Below, piece by piece: positions 9,637 to 18,784 of a DNA stretch of 64,000 nt; within the stretch, counting starts at the first letter, position 1, and each line of letters opens with the position of its first letter. The translations under genes were made by a program, and so were the position numbers. The stretch comes from Rhodocytophaga aerolata (GTDB lineage: Bacteria; Bacteroidota; Bacteroidia; Cytophagales; 172606-1). The stretch lies in assembly GCF_030503435.1 (NCBI RefSeq), contig NZ_JAUKPO010000014.1, forward strand, positions 62,001 to 126,000, in the 5' to 3' direction. The notes below the pieces were generated by a model. That model ran no database searches and was not told the origin of the DNA. It was given only the letters and a program-made list of their open reading frames with translations.

Positions 9637-10524
9637 TTATTGAGCAGTAGCATCTGCAATTTTTACAGTGATATCTATATTACCTGCAGAAGTTCCTGTA
9701 ACTGAGTTAACAAAAATAATTCCTTTTTTACCACCTTCAGTAATAAAACCAATTACTTTATTAGCAGTTAAGTTGTTGATTTTAGTAGCAGTTGCACCTG
9801 TAGCAGCAGTTTCAATAGAAGCAAAAGTAGAAGCCTCAAATTCAGCTTTGGTCATAGTTAATTCTTTGAATTTAGTAGTATTTAACTTAGACCAAGTCTG
9901 TAAGCCTGTAGTGCTGTTGTTATACATCGTTTTTGCATCAGCATCTGAAGGGGTAGCTAAAGTTGCAAGGTTAGTAGCTCCATAAAAATATAAGAAGTCT
10001 ACTTTAGCTGCGTTTGTTTTAGCATCAGCTTGCTTGTAAACAGTACCAGTAGCTTCAGTAGTATAAAAGCTTCCATTAGTAGTGTTATCTTGTCCGTAGA
10101 TCAATTTAGCACTCTGTGTTCTAACACTTCCAGTAGCATCTACTTTAACAGTATGAGTAGCATTTACTACACGGTCTTTGCTATCAGTTACAACAATAGT
10201 AAATTTCAATTCTTTACCACCGGCAGTTGACGGAATAGCATATTTGAAAGAATAATTATCTGAAGTAGAATTAGTGAAATTACTGGTTTTTGTATCCAGG
10301 TCAGCGTTATCTAAACGGGTTACGATACTTTTAATTTTAGATTGAGCTACTACAGCAGCACTTAGGGTAATTTCATCACCAACTTTGGCAGTAGCAGGAG
10401 TAGTAGAAGCAATAGTAGCCGTTGGAGCCGGATCTACTGTATCTTCTTCGCTAGAACAAGAAGTCATGGTGAACATACTTACTGCAGCAAATAAGCTCAG
10501 TAAATGCAAAGAGAGTTTTCTCAT
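9637..10524 (-). CDS. Secreted lipoprotein with Ig-like N-terminal domain
   Basis: 295 residues. A signal peptide ends in a lipobox (FTMTSCSSEE, Cys23), and a Thr/Pro/Ala-rich linker follows. Residues 35-130 contain TATIASTTPATAKVGDEITL and FTIVVTDSKDRVVNATHTVKV, patterns of a bacterial Ig-like or PKD-related beta-sandwich. The C-terminal half (SAKLIYGQDNTT onwards) resembles a family of Bacteroidota lipoproteins of unknown function. It has its own terminator and no co-directional partner close by. The protein is rich in Thr, Ala and Lys with few Cys. Probably displayed at the cell envelope; role unknown. Confidence 0.75.
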   Translation of the reverse strand: MRKLSLHLLSLFAAVSMFTMTSCSSEEDTVDPAPTATIASTTPATAKVGDEITLSAAVVAQSKIKSIVTRLDNADLDTKTSNFTNSTSDNYSFKYAIPSTAGGKELKFTIVVTDSKDRVVNATHTVKVDATGSVRTQSAKLIYGQDNTTNGSFYTTEATGTVYKQADAKTNAAKVDFLYFYGATNLATLATPSDADAKTMYNNSTTGLQTWSKLNTTKFKELTMTKAEFEASTFASIETAATGATATKINNLTANKVIGFITEGGKKGIIFVNSVTGTSAGNIDITVKIADATAQ

Positions 10525-10833
10525 AGTGATTGGTTATTGTTTAATTGTTAAATGGGTTAATGAATTACGATTGACTGATTGTAAACTGCTTAAAATGTCT
10601 AAAGCCATAATCACTAGGTGCGTTTAGGCTATTGCGATTTCATTCACAAAACAAGGCAAAGTCTGATAAAACCAATATGTGTTTTCGCCCGGATTCAGGC
10701 ATATGTAATTTTTTGCGCGGAGTAGCAGCAGTTGCCAATAGGCTATTAGGTAAAGCAGAGGGCTATGATCAATAAAAAACGTCTGTGGAGGTAACCACAG
10801 ACGTTTTAAAAAGGAGTAATAAGTTGAAGGTAT
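10525..10833. other. Intergenic gap between two minus-strand genes
   Basis: The 309 bases hold the upstream region of the lipoprotein gene and, at 10776-10807, the terminator of the next gene. I see no conserved coding frame, no TAnnTTTG box on the minus strand and no RNA gene. The nonanucleotide TAGGCTATT occurs twice (near 10626 and 10740), probably by chance. Confidence 0.5.
10771..10807 (-). terminator. Intrinsic terminator of the MORN-like protein gene
   Basis: Perfect 13-base arms AAAACGTCTGTGG (10776-10788) and CCACAGACGTTTT (10795-10807) flank a six-base loop; on the minus strand the 3' side continues into a T-rich run. Confidence 0.85.
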
Positions 10834-11670
10834 TTAAAATTTACTTAGGTTATCTTTCGCGTTTGCTTCTTTATCAAATATCAGATTGCCTTTTTCATCC
10901 CATTCTTTTAAGGTAAACGGTTCAAAGTTTTTAGTGAAGGCATCCGGCGCAAACTGGATCTCCTTCTTTTTGCGTCGCCTGAATTGATAATATTCACTCC
11001 ACTTCCCAACTTTTATGTTGTTCTCATATTGCCCTTCTACTTCTACCTGGCCACCTTCATAAAAGGCATAATATTTACCACTTTTCACCCCAAATTCAAT
11101 AGGAATCACTTCCTTAATTTTAGTTTTGGCTGCATCATAATAATTAATCTGTGATTCTTCCGGCCATCCACGGTGGTACCTTGTTTTATCGGTCAGTGCA
11201 TAATTACCATTATATTGTTCCCAACGGCCATGCTTTGTGCCTTTATAATAGTATCCTTCTTCTATAATCTTTCCACCTACAAATTTCTTATATGGCCCAT
11301 GTAACGGGCGCATAAATGTTTTGTCAATATTTTTTGACCGGCTGATAGCTTTTTTCTTCATATCATACCAATACACATCCTGGGCATACAAATTAGGATC
11401 TTCATAGGTGTGCATATAATAAAACAACTCGATTACCTGCCGGGGCCCGCTACCCACTTTGGTAAACTGCTTTTTCATTTTTACACCCAGGTATTCTTTC
11501 TTATTTTTCTTCTTTGCCGGTGTTTTTTTCTTTTCTTCCTTCTTTGTACTGGTTACCAAATCAAGCTCTGGCAGTATAGAGTTAGTTAGGCTGTCTTCTG
11601 TAATCTGCGCATGTGCTGCGTTATGCCAGAGGAAGGAAATAAGGAGTAAGGAGAGTAGGTTGATCTTCAT
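10834..11670 (-). CDS. Secreted MORN-variant repeat protein
   Basis: 278 residues with a cleavable signal peptide (ending AAHAQ near residue 22), then a Lys-rich linker (KKEEKKKTPAKKKNKKE, about residues 43-60). The middle and C-terminal parts contain repeated strand pairs of the MORN_2 type: GKIIEEGYYYKGTKHGRWEQY, GGQVEVEGQYENNIKVGKW and WDEKGNLIFD. Such repeats occur in many Bacteroidota exported proteins often misnamed YwqK-family antitoxins. The upstream region carries a minus-strand TAnnTTTG box at 11738-11745. Function is unknown; nothing nearby supports a toxin-antitoxin role. Confidence 0.75.
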   Translation of the reverse strand: MKINLLSLLLISFLWHNAAHAQITEDSLTNSILPELDLVTSTKKEEKKKTPAKKKNKKEYLGVKMKKQFTKVGSGPRQVIELFYYMHTYEDPNLYAQDVYWYDMKKKAISRSKNIDKTFMRPLHGPYKKFVGGKIIEEGYYYKGTKHGRWEQYNGNYALTDKTRYHRGWPEESQINYYDAAKTKIKEVIPIEFGVKSGKYYAFYEGGQVEVEGQYENNIKVGKWSEYYQFRRRKKKEIQFAPDAFTKNFEPFTLKEWDEKGNLIFDKEANAKDNLSKF

Positions 11671-11737
11671 AACTTCAAGAGATGTGTGACATTACCGGTA
11701 ACACCTGGCCAGTACACAGCAGCATGGATTATACATG

Positions 11738-11745
11738 CAAAAGTA
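11738..11745 (-). promoter_or_regulatory. Bacteroidota -7 box (TACTTTTG) for the MORN-like gene
   Basis: On the minus strand this reads TACTTTTG, a match to TAnnTTTG, 68 bases from the start codon of the MORN-like gene. Only one base separates it from the plus-strand box at 11747-11754. No clear -33 TTG element is seen. Confidence 0.45.
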
Positions 11746-11746
11746 C

Positions 11747-11754
11747 TATCTTTG
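11747..11754 (+). promoter_or_regulatory. Bacteroidota -7 box (TATCTTTG) for fcl
   Basis: TATCTTTG matches TAnnTTTG and would give a 5' leader of about 75-80 bases before the fcl start. It abuts a minus-strand box, so the two divergent promoters overlap. Confidence 0.5.
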
Positions 11755-11836
11755 AACGTAATAACATATGTATTTATTTTTAATTGCATATCAGGCAAGC
11801 AATATTTACTACTTATATTAATAAATTTATAATACT

Positions 11837-12775
11837 TTGGAAAAACACGCGAAAATATATGTAGCTGGCCATCGTGGCATGGTGGGTTCGGCTATTGTCA
11901 GAAAGTTACAAGCTGAAGGGTATCATAATTTTGTGTTCAGAAAATCTGCTGAACTGGACTTACGGAACCAGGAAGCAGTACAAACATTTTTCGAGACAGA
12001 AAAACCCGACTATGTATTTCTGGCTGCTGCTAAAGTAGGCGGTATCCTGGCAAATAATATTTACCGGGCTGAGTTCCTGTACGACAACCTGATGATTCAG
12101 AACAATGTTATTCACCAGTCTTATGTATATGGCGTAAAAAAATTGCTGTTCCTGGGCTCATCGTGTATTTATCCAAAGCTTGCCCCGCAACCGCTAAAAG
12201 AAGATTACCTGCTTACCGGATTGCTGGAGCCAACCAATGAGCCCTACGCCATTGCTAAGATTACTGGTATCAAAATGTGTGAAGCCTACAGAAGCCAGTA
12301 TGGGTGTAATTTTATTTCTGTCATGCCTACTAACTTATATGGGCCTAATGATAATTATGACCTGAACAATTCGCATGTATTGCCTGCCTTGATCCGCAAG
12401 TTCCACGAAGCAAAAATAAACAATCAGCCATCAGTTGAGATCTGGGGAACAGGTTCTCCTAAAAGAGAATTTCTACATGCCGACGACCTGGCAGATGCCT
12501 GCTATTATCTGATGCTCAACTATAACGAGCCGCAGTTAGTGAACATCGGTACCGGAGAAGATGTAACTATTAAAGAACTAGCCTTATTGATTAAAGATAT
12601 TGTAGGCTACGAAGGCGAACTCACCTGGAATACCAGCAAACCAGATGGTACTCCCCGCAAATTAATGGATGTTTCCAAGCTAAAAGCTGCCGGCTGGCAA
12701 TACAGCATTGGCTTGAGAGAAGGTATTGAGCGGACCTATAAAGAATTTGCTGAAAATATGGCAGAAAGTATCTGA
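11837..12775 (+). CDS. fcl: GDP-L-fucose synthase
   Basis: 312 residues, full family length, starting at TTG; an in-frame stop 15 bases upstream leaves no ATG, and the next ATG would remove the nucleotide-binding motif. The Rossmann motif [11 protein letters not shown] is at residues 10-20, the catalytic Ser within GSSCIYP near 108, and YAIAK (Y137, K141) is the SDR dyad. [12 protein letters not shown] and [16 protein letters not shown] are typical of GDP-fucose synthases. It epimerises and reduces GDP-4-keto-6-deoxymannose to GDP-L-fucose. The preceding enzyme, GDP-mannose 4,6-dehydratase, is not in the window. Likely supplies fucose to the glycan made by the downstream locus. Confidence 0.95.
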   Translation: MEKHAKIYVAGHRGMVGSAIVRKLQAEGYHNFVFRKSAELDLRNQEAVQTFFETEKPDYVFLAAAKVGGILANNIYRAEFLYDNLMIQNNVIHQSYVYGVKKLLFLGSSCIYPKLAPQPLKEDYLLTGLLEPTNEPYAIAKITGIKMCEAYRSQYGCNFISVMPTNLYGPNDNYDLNNSHVLPALIRKFHEAKINNQPSVEIWGTGSPKREFLHADDLADACYYLMLNYNEPQLVNIGTGEDVTIKELALLIKDIVGYEGELTWNTSKPDGTPRKLMDVSKLKAAGWQYSIGLREGIERTYKEFAENMAESI

Positions 12776-12892
12776 TGTATGAAAGATTGCCTATTTGGAA
12801 TAGCATAAGGTATTCCTCATGAATAGCTATGCAATCCCACTTGCAGCTATAGAGTTAAAGTAATAATTGAATTCTAAGAATTGTAATACCAG

Positions 12893-12936
12893 GCGGATGT
12901 ACTTATTTTTGATATAAGTATATCCGCTTTTATTTT
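12893..12936 (+). terminator. Terminator after fcl
   Basis: GCGGATGTACTTAT (12893-12906) pairs with ATAAGTATATCCGC (12914-12927) with one mismatch, followed by TTTTATTTT. It ends eight bases before the start codon of the next gene, and its ascending arm and loop contain a TAnnTTTG box. Confidence 0.7.
12904..12911 (+). promoter_or_regulatory. -7 box (TATTTTTG) inside the fcl terminator hairpin
   Basis: TATTTTTG matches TAnnTTTG; a TTG at 12881-12883 lies 20 bases upstream as a possible -33 element. Transcription from here would give a leader of about 25 bases for the PKD/T9SS gene. Confidence 0.45.
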
Positions 12937-12943
12937 CAAAGAC

Positions 12944-15900
12944 ATGCAAAAAATAGTACTGCTATGCATTTTACTGTTTTTGGTGATACGAATACCATCT
13001 CATAGTCAGTGTCCACAACCTGCTTTTACGCTGCCAGATACAGTTTGTATCAATGAGCCTTTTAATATTATCAACAATAGTACAAATGCAGTCCGTTATG
13101 AATGGGACTTTTGCAGTGGCGATTTAGAAAAAAAACCGACATTACAGACAGTAACTACCCTTACGACTGCTGTTACTCCTACTGATATAACGCATGTATT
13201 TGATGGATTGAATTGGTATGGCTTTGTAAGCAGTAGAGATAACCACAAACTCTTCCGGTTAGATTATGGCAGTAGCTTAGATAATACTCCTGCTATTGTC
13301 GATTTAGGTAATCCTTCAGGTTTGCTATCCCGGCCAGAGCAAATGAAAATAATTAAAGTAGGTTCTGAATGGATAGGTATGGTGGTTAACTTAAACAATT
13401 TTGTCAATGGCTTCAGTGTAACCAAACTTAACTTTGGAAATAGCCTCACTAATGTTCCTGTCGCTATAGTCGTAAATCCTTTAAAAGATTATGTTCAATT
13501 CCCTAGAGGAATTGAACTTATAAATGATAATGGTAATCTTATAGCTTTGATTGCCAATACCCAGTCGAATGTATTAACGATAGTTAACTTCGGAAACTCA
13601 TTCGATAAAGAGTTAGCTGCATTAGACATAAAGTCTGTACCTTTACCTAACACCACCACCGGCCATAACATTATGGGAATCTCCGTATTGAAAGTATGTG
13701 ATCAGTGGGTTGGATTAGCTGTTTCTTACAGCAATAAGATGTATAAATTACAGTTTGGTAATCAATTATTCTCAGCACCTTCTATAACTCCTATTACAGT
13801 TGCAGAATCTTTAAATCTATCTCCGGTAAAAGTATCTTTAACTACTGATTCCGGGAAATATTATGGTTTTGTTATGCATAGTAATGGAAAGTTGCTGCGA
13901 CTTGATTTTGGATCAGATATGGTGACAGACACGCCTCAAGTAAAAGAAATAGCCAGTATAGTAGGTGATATGGTAGGGATGGAGCTTACAAAAACAGCAA
14001 CAAATAAATATTATCTTTATACAGTCGACTGGCAAGCAAAGTATGTTTATAAACTGCCTTTTCCACAGGATTGTTCGGCTAACAATATAAATTCTACTTC
14101 AGCAAGCCCAACAAACATCTCCTACAACACAGGCGGCATACAAAAAATCACCTTAGTTGCCTATAACTCTACAGGAAATTCAAGCATATATGTAGATTCA
14201 GTATTTGTAAGACAGGCAATAACAGCAGATTTTACAGCCACAAATTTATGTGAGGGCAGCCATACACAATTTTTTAGTCCGGCTTCTCCAGTAGGCAATC
14301 AAATTAAATCCTGGCTCTGGGATTTTGGTGATGGCACCACTAGTAACGCCGAAAATCCTATTCACTCATTTGCTACAGCTGGCACAAAACCAGTAAAACT
14401 TATTATAACAGATGTATGTAACAATAGTGTAGCCTTTACTAAAGATATAGGTATTTATAAAACTTCTACAGCCAGTTTTGTAGCTCCTGTAGAGGTGTGT
14501 TCTTACGAAGAGGTCAGCTTTCAGGATGCCTCTACAATAATAGATGATACCATTGTTGCTTGGAAATGGGACTTTGGGAATGGTGATACATTGAAAATTA
14601 AAAATCCAATATATACCTATAAGCAACCTGGGAATTATGCGATAACATTAACGATTACAGGGATCAGTGGTTGTACAGTAAGTGTTACTAAATCTATCGT
14701 AGTTAATCCTGGAGCTAACGTTAACTTCTCTGTAGAGAACGCTTGTTTCGGTAACCAAACCGCTTTTAGAGATTTAACGGAATTTGGCAATGAAACGAAT
14801 TTTGTAGCCAAAACGTGGAACTTTGGGGATGGATACACTTCTGATCTGCTAAATCCTGTTCACCAGTATCAGAATGAAGGCAGTTATACAGTAACCTTAT
14901 CTGTACAGAATGATAGAGGTTGTACTGTCACACACAGCAAAATAATAACTATCAGCCAGCCGCCTCAACCGTCTTTCTCTTATTCTCTGGCATGCAATGG
15001 CGAGCCTACGCTGTTTTTTGATGAAAGCACAGTGCCTCAAGGTGAGATCACATCCTGGTTGTGGAATTTTGGAGATCCATCGAGTGGCGTAAGCAACCTA
15101 GCAGAAAGTCAAAATCCTTCTCATATTTTTTCTGCTTCTGGTAGCTATGCAGTTACGTTAAAAGTACAGACGATCTATGGATGTGTGGATTCTATTTCCA
15201 GAACGATACAAGTAATACAATCACCTCAAAGTAGATTTGCTTATCAATTAGACTGTACCAATAAACAGGTAAACTTTTCAGACCAAACTTTTGCTGCTGA
15301 AGCAATAACCAGCTGGTATTGGGATTTTGGCGATAACAGCAGTTCGACTGAACAAAATCCGGCACATATCTATAGCAATCCGGGAACATATACAGTAAGC
15401 CTGATTACCACTGCTGCTTCACGTTGCACGAATAGTTTTAGTCAGGCCATACAAGTAAACGATGCTCCCATTGCAGATTTTATTTTGCCAGAGTTCGTAT
15501 GCATAAATACTACGTTATTGTTCACAGACCAATCTCGGGCTGCTACCAATGATTATATTATTAATTGGGAATGGGATTTTGGTAGTTTCGGAACTTCTAC
15601 ACAAAGAAGCCCTTCCATTCACTTCGCTTCTGAAAAATCAATCTCTATACCGGTGACTTTGAAAATCACTACCGCCGCTGGTTGTCAGGCCATGCTTACC
15701 AACAATATTTTACTTCAGGCACCTCCTGTAGTTGCTTTTGTTTATAAGGCTGTTTCAACATTTACGCCTTTGCAGTTGCAATTTTCAAGCAGCGCAGATG
15801 GCGAAATGGCCAAGTATTTCTGGGAGTTTGGTGATGGAGAAATCAGTGAAGAAAAAAATCCGGTTCATACGTATAAGCAGAGCGGAACTTATTTGGTGTC

Positions 15901-16522
15901 GCTGAGAGTAGAAAATGCACAAGGTTGCCAGGTTGCATTGGAGAAAGAAATCACATTGAGTACAGTTGCTGATTCATTCGAACTGAAGCTGGAATATATA
16001 GAAGCTATTCCGGTAAATGGTATGCTTCAACTAACAGCGTATATTCATAATAACAGTCCATATACCATTCAAGAATTGGACTTTGTGACAATTTTGAATG
16101 GGCAAGATGAAAACCAGGAAAACTGGCAGGGAAGTCTACAACCTGGGAAGGGACTTAAATATACTTATACAATTGCTCAAAGCAACATTTCATCTATCTG
16201 TATATTTGCTGAAGATGCAGTAAGGCAATACACCAGCAACCGGCAATGTATTAGTTTGAAAAATCAGTTTTCGTTATTAGATCCCTATCCAAATCCGGCA
16301 AACAGAATGGTAACCCTGCCTGTACTAATGCCTGCACAAAGTACCGTTCAAATATCAGTGAGAGATGTTACAGGAAGAAAGGTTTATTCCATTACATCAG
16401 ATTTATTACATACCGGATTTAATGAAATTTCCCTTGGTTTAGCGCCGTTGAAACCCGGTATGTATCTGATACAGCTCAATTATGCAGGAAATAGCCTTTT
16501 TAAGAAATTTATTGTACAGTAG
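12944..16522 (+). CDS. Propeller/PKD-repeat surface protein with T9SS type A sorting domain
   Basis: 1192 residues. A signal peptide (residues 1-22) is followed at about 85-375 by five to six repeats of roughly 55 residues built on a LxFGNSL-type motif (LDYGSSLDN, LNFGNSLTN, VNFGNSFDK, LQFGNQLFS, LDFGSDMVT), suggesting a beta-propeller-like fold. About residues 450-1010 hold seven PKD-type domains with WxWDFGDG cores and NPxHxY motifs; the sixth is shorter. The last 82 residues (LLDPYPNPANRM ... KFIVQ) are a type IX secretion C-terminal sorting domain, normally cleaved when the protein is attached to the surface. Likely a large surface adhesin or matrix protein. It is transcribed alone and followed by its own terminator. 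Confidence 0.9.
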   Translation: MQKIVLLCILLFLVIRIPSHSQCPQPAFTLPDTVCINEPFNIINNSTNAVRYEWDFCSGDLEKKPTLQTVTTLTTAVTPTDITHVFDGLNWYGFVSSRDNHKLFRLDYGSSLDNTPAIVDLGNPSGLLSRPEQMKIIKVGSEWIGMVVNLNNFVNGFSVTKLNFGNSLTNVPVAIVVNPLKDYVQFPRGIELINDNGNLIALIANTQSNVLTIVNFGNSFDKELAALDIKSVPLPNTTTGHNIMGISVLKVCDQWVGLAVSYSNKMYKLQFGNQLFSAPSITPITVAESLNLSPVKVSLTTDSGKYYGFVMHSNGKLLRLDFGSDMVTDTPQVKEIASIVGDMVGMELTKTATNKYYLYTVDWQAKYVYKLPFPQDCSANNINSTSASPTNISYNTGGIQKITLVAYNSTGNSSIYVDSVFVRQAITADFTATNLCEGSHTQFFSPASPVGNQIKSWLWDFGDGTTSNAENPIHSFATAGTKPVKLIITDVCNNSVAFTKDIGIYKTSTASFVAPVEVCSYEEVSFQDASTIIDDTIVAWKWDFGNGDTLKIKNPIYTYKQPGNYAITLTITGISGCTVSVTKSIVVNPGANVNFSVENACFGNQTAFRDLTEFGNETNFVAKTWNFGDGYTSDLLNPVHQYQNEGSYTVTLSVQNDRGCTVTHSKIITISQPPQPSFSYSLACNGEPTLFFDESTVPQGEITSWLWNFGDPSSGVSNLAESQNPSHIFSASGSYAVTLKVQTIYGCVDSISRTIQVIQSPQSRFAYQLDCTNKQVNFSDQTFAAEAITSWYWDFGDNSSSTEQNPAHIYSNPGTYTVSLITTAASRCTNSFSQAIQVNDAPIADFILPEFVCINTTLLFTDQSRAATNDYIINWEWDFGSFGTSTQRSPSIHFASEKSISIPVTLKITTAAGCQAMLTNNILLQAPPVVAFVYKAVSTFTPLQLQFSSSADGEMAKYFWEFGDGEISEEKNPVHTYKQSGTYLVSLRVENAQGCQVALEKEITLSTVADSFELKLEYIEAIPVNGMLQLTAYIHNNSPYTIQELDFVTILNGQDENQENWQGSLQPGKGLKYTYTIAQSNISSICIFAEDAVRQYTSNRQCISLKNQFSLLDPYPNPANRMVTLPVLMPAQSTVQISVRDVTGRKVYSITSDLLHTGFNEISLGLAPLKPGMYLIQLNYAGNSLFKKFIVQ

Positions 16523-16573
16523 ATAGCTGGAAAATGTACTAATAGCTAGTATTAGCTTGCATCTATATAGAAG

Positions 16574-16599
16574 ATACTCACATTGTTGAGTATTTTTTT
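16574..16599 (+). terminator. Terminator after the PKD/T9SS gene
   Basis: ATACTCA (16574-16580) and TGAGTAT (16587-16593) form a stem with a six-base loop, followed by a run of T. Confidence 0.65.
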
Positions 16600-16601
16600 G
16601 T

Positions 16602-16609
16602 TATTTTTG
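16602..16609 (+). promoter_or_regulatory. -7 box (TATTTTTG) for the polysaccharide operon
   Basis: TATTTTTG matches TAnnTTTG, 31 bases before the ABC permease start codon and directly after the preceding terminator. It is the only such box I noticed upstream of the glycan gene array. Confidence 0.5.
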
Positions 16610-16640
16610 AAATCTGTTAGGTGTTACTCAGCTAGATTAA

Positions 16641-17456
16641 ATGCAAAAGTTAATTATTGATGCAAGCAAAAAGAGCATAAGCATTAATACAAAAGAACTG
16701 TTTACTTATAAGGATTTATTTGTAATCCTGGCCTACCGCGATCTGCGCGTACGGTATGCACAAACATTCCTTGGCCTGCTGTGGGCGGTAATACAACCTT
16801 TGTTTACTCTACTCATTTTTGTATTGGTATTTGGTAAAGCCATTAAAATAGATACGGGTGGCGTACCCTATCCTATTTTTGCCCTTTCCGGTTTAAGTGC
16901 CTGGACGTATTTTGCATTTGTGATGAATCAGGCAGGAAATTCCATTGTTGGAGCCCAAAACATGATTCAAAAAATATACTTTCCGCGGCTGATCATTCCA
17001 TTATCAAAGGCAGTTGTGGGACTGGTAGATTTTATAGTGACTTTGCTATTTATGGCAGGTCTTATGCTATGGTATCAGTTTGCGCCATCACACAATCTTT
17101 TTTTTCTGCCCTTATTTATCCTACTTACCATTATCGCAGCCTTAGGTATAGGTATCTGGCTGAGTGCCCTCACCATCCGCTACCGGGATTTTCAGCATAT
17201 TGTTCCTTTTATGGTACAGATAGGATTGTATGCCACCCCTATTGCATATCCGGCATCTATTGTTCCAAGTGAATACCAGTTGCTATACCATATTAATCCC
17301 ATGGCAGGGGTGGTAGAAGGTTTCCGGTGGAGTATAACAGGAGGAAGTTCCCTTGAAGCAGTTGCTTATGTCTCCTTTGGAGTAGCTATCGTTTTATTTA
17401 TATCAAGCTTGTTCTATTTTAGAAAAGTGGAAAGAGTAATGGCTGATATTGTTTAA
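16641..17456 (+). CDS. wzm: ABC-type polysaccharide export permease (Wzm-like)
   Basis: 271 residues with six predicted membrane helices and the ABC-2 permease pattern: YRDLRVRYAQTFLGLLWAV near residue 32, then QPLFTLLIFVLVFG, and near the end ATPIAYPASIVP and NPMAGVVEGFRW. These are typical of Wzm/TagG-family permeases that export undecaprenyl-linked O-antigen, capsule or teichoic acid. It pairs with the ATPase gene that starts 17 bases later. It begins the co-directional glycan array and is preceded by a promoter-like box. Confidence 0.93.
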   Translation: MQKLIIDASKKSISINTKELFTYKDLFVILAYRDLRVRYAQTFLGLLWAVIQPLFTLLIFVLVFGKAIKIDTGGVPYPIFALSGLSAWTYFAFVMNQAGNSIVGAQNMIQKIYFPRLIIPLSKAVVGLVDFIVTLLFMAGLMLWYQFAPSHNLFFLPLFILLTIIAALGIGIWLSALTIRYRDFQHIVPFMVQIGLYATPIAYPASIVPSEYQLLYHINPMAGVVEGFRWSITGGSSLEAVAYVSFGVAIVLFISSLFYFRKVERVMADIV

Positions 17457-17473
17457 AATTCAGTGTAGAGAAG

Positions 17474-18730
17474 ATGTCTGATACAGCAATTAAAGTTGAA
17501 GGTTTAGCAAAGTTATATAAAATAGGTGCACCCAAAAGCAGTTCTTTAAGGGAGAGTATTGCACGGAAATTCTCGTTTCTATCACGAGACAAAGAAGAAG
17601 CTAGTAGTACAGATTATTGGGCTTTGCAAGATGTATCCTTTGAAATTAAAAGAGGAGAAGCAGTAGGCATTATAGGCAAGAATGGGGCAGGCAAAAGTAC
17701 ATTGCTCAAAATATTGTCCCGAATTACGGAACCAACCAAAGGCCGGATAGAAATCAATGGCCGGGTAGCTTCTCTTTTGGAAGTAGGTACCGGCTTTCAT
17801 CCGGAATTAAGCGGACGGGAGAATGTATTCCTGAATGGAACGATCCTGGGTATGACCCGCCGGGAAATAAAGGCCAAATTTGATGAAATAGTGGATTTCT
17901 CTGGTGTAGAGAAGTTTATAGATACACCTGTGAAATTCTATAGCAGTGGTATGTATGTCCGCCTGGCTTTTGCTGTAGCGGCGCATCTCGAGCCTGAAAT
18001 ATTAATTATCGATGAAGTATTAGCCGTAGGTGATGCAGAGTTTCAGAAGAAATGCTTAGGTAAAATGAGTGAAGTGGCAGGGCAGGGAAGAACAGTAATA
18101 TTCGTTAGTCATGATATGCAGGCTGTATCCAGATTAGTTAGTAGCTGTGTGTACTTAAAGCAAGGGGTAATAGTAGCAAAAGGGGAAAAAAATAAGATGA
18201 TTAATAAATATTTAGAGGATATTAACCCTGGAAAGAATGAGTTAGCCTATGTTGATCCAATACTTGAGAACAAGCCCAAAATAACTGCTATCAAATTAGA
18301 AACATCAAAGCCAGGTAATTTTCATGTTAATGCTGATTGTTTAAAAGTATGGGTTAATATTTCTATCCCATATAGAATTAAAAAGACTTGCATTACTCTA
18401 CAAGTAAAAGATAACAGGGGAATAGCTTGCTTGGACTTCTCCTATTTTGATACAAAGTTAGTATGTAGTGATGCTGGTACGTACCAGCTTGAGTGTGTTT
18501 TCCCTTCATTTAGATTATATATGGGTAGATATACAATAACAGCTTATTTTGCTGAACCTCCTGGCGGAGAGTTTTTCCAGCAGATAGAGAATGTTTGTCC
18601 CTTTGAAGTAGTAATGTATGGTGCTACAAGAGGCGATTGGGAATGGCAACCATATACTACAATTTATACAGAAGAATATAATTGGTATATAGCCGAAAGC
18701 TCTACTATTCTAATTCCTAATACTAATTAA
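17474..18730 (+). CDS. wzt: ABC-type polysaccharide export ATPase with C-terminal glycan-binding domain (Wzt-like)
   Basis: 418 residues. The nucleotide-binding domain has Walker A GKNGAGKST (68-76), signature YSSGMYVRLAFA near 156 and Walker B LIIDEVLAVGD near 178. From about residue 245 an additional beta-rich domain (NKPKITAIKLET ... YGATRGDWEWQPY) matches the Wzt C-terminal domain, which in E. coli O8/O9 recognises the capped end of the glycan before export. This implies a polymer terminated by a specific modification. The downstream methyltransferases are candidate capping enzymes. Confidence 0.93.
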   Translation: MSDTAIKVEGLAKLYKIGAPKSSSLRESIARKFSFLSRDKEEASSTDYWALQDVSFEIKRGEAVGIIGKNGAGKSTLLKILSRITEPTKGRIEINGRVASLLEVGTGFHPELSGRENVFLNGTILGMTRREIKAKFDEIVDFSGVEKFIDTPVKFYSSGMYVRLAFAVAAHLEPEILIIDEVLAVGDAEFQKKCLGKMSEVAGQGRTVIFVSHDMQAVSRLVSSCVYLKQGVIVAKGEKNKMINKYLEDINPGKNELAYVDPILENKPKITAIKLETSKPGNFHVNADCLKVWVNISIPYRIKKTCITLQVKDNRGIACLDFSYFDTKLVCSDAGTYQLECVFPSFRLYMGRYTITAYFAEPPGGEFFQQIENVCPFEVVMYGATRGDWEWQPYTTIYTEEYNWYIAESSTILIPNTN

Positions 18731-18784
18731 TTTCCTAATACGATTTAATGTTTTTTACAGAGCATTTCAGCAGAGATATTATAA

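Noticed and set aside
9668-9985. Plus-strand frame opposite the lipoprotein gene
   Set aside because: Composition is the antisense mirror of a Thr/Ala/Lys-rich protein; no domain or start context, and the minus-strand gene has a signal peptide and terminator.
10834-11670. YwqK-type antitoxin
   Set aside because: MORN-like repeats alone do not show a toxin-antitoxin system; the protein has a signal peptide and there is no toxin candidate next to it.
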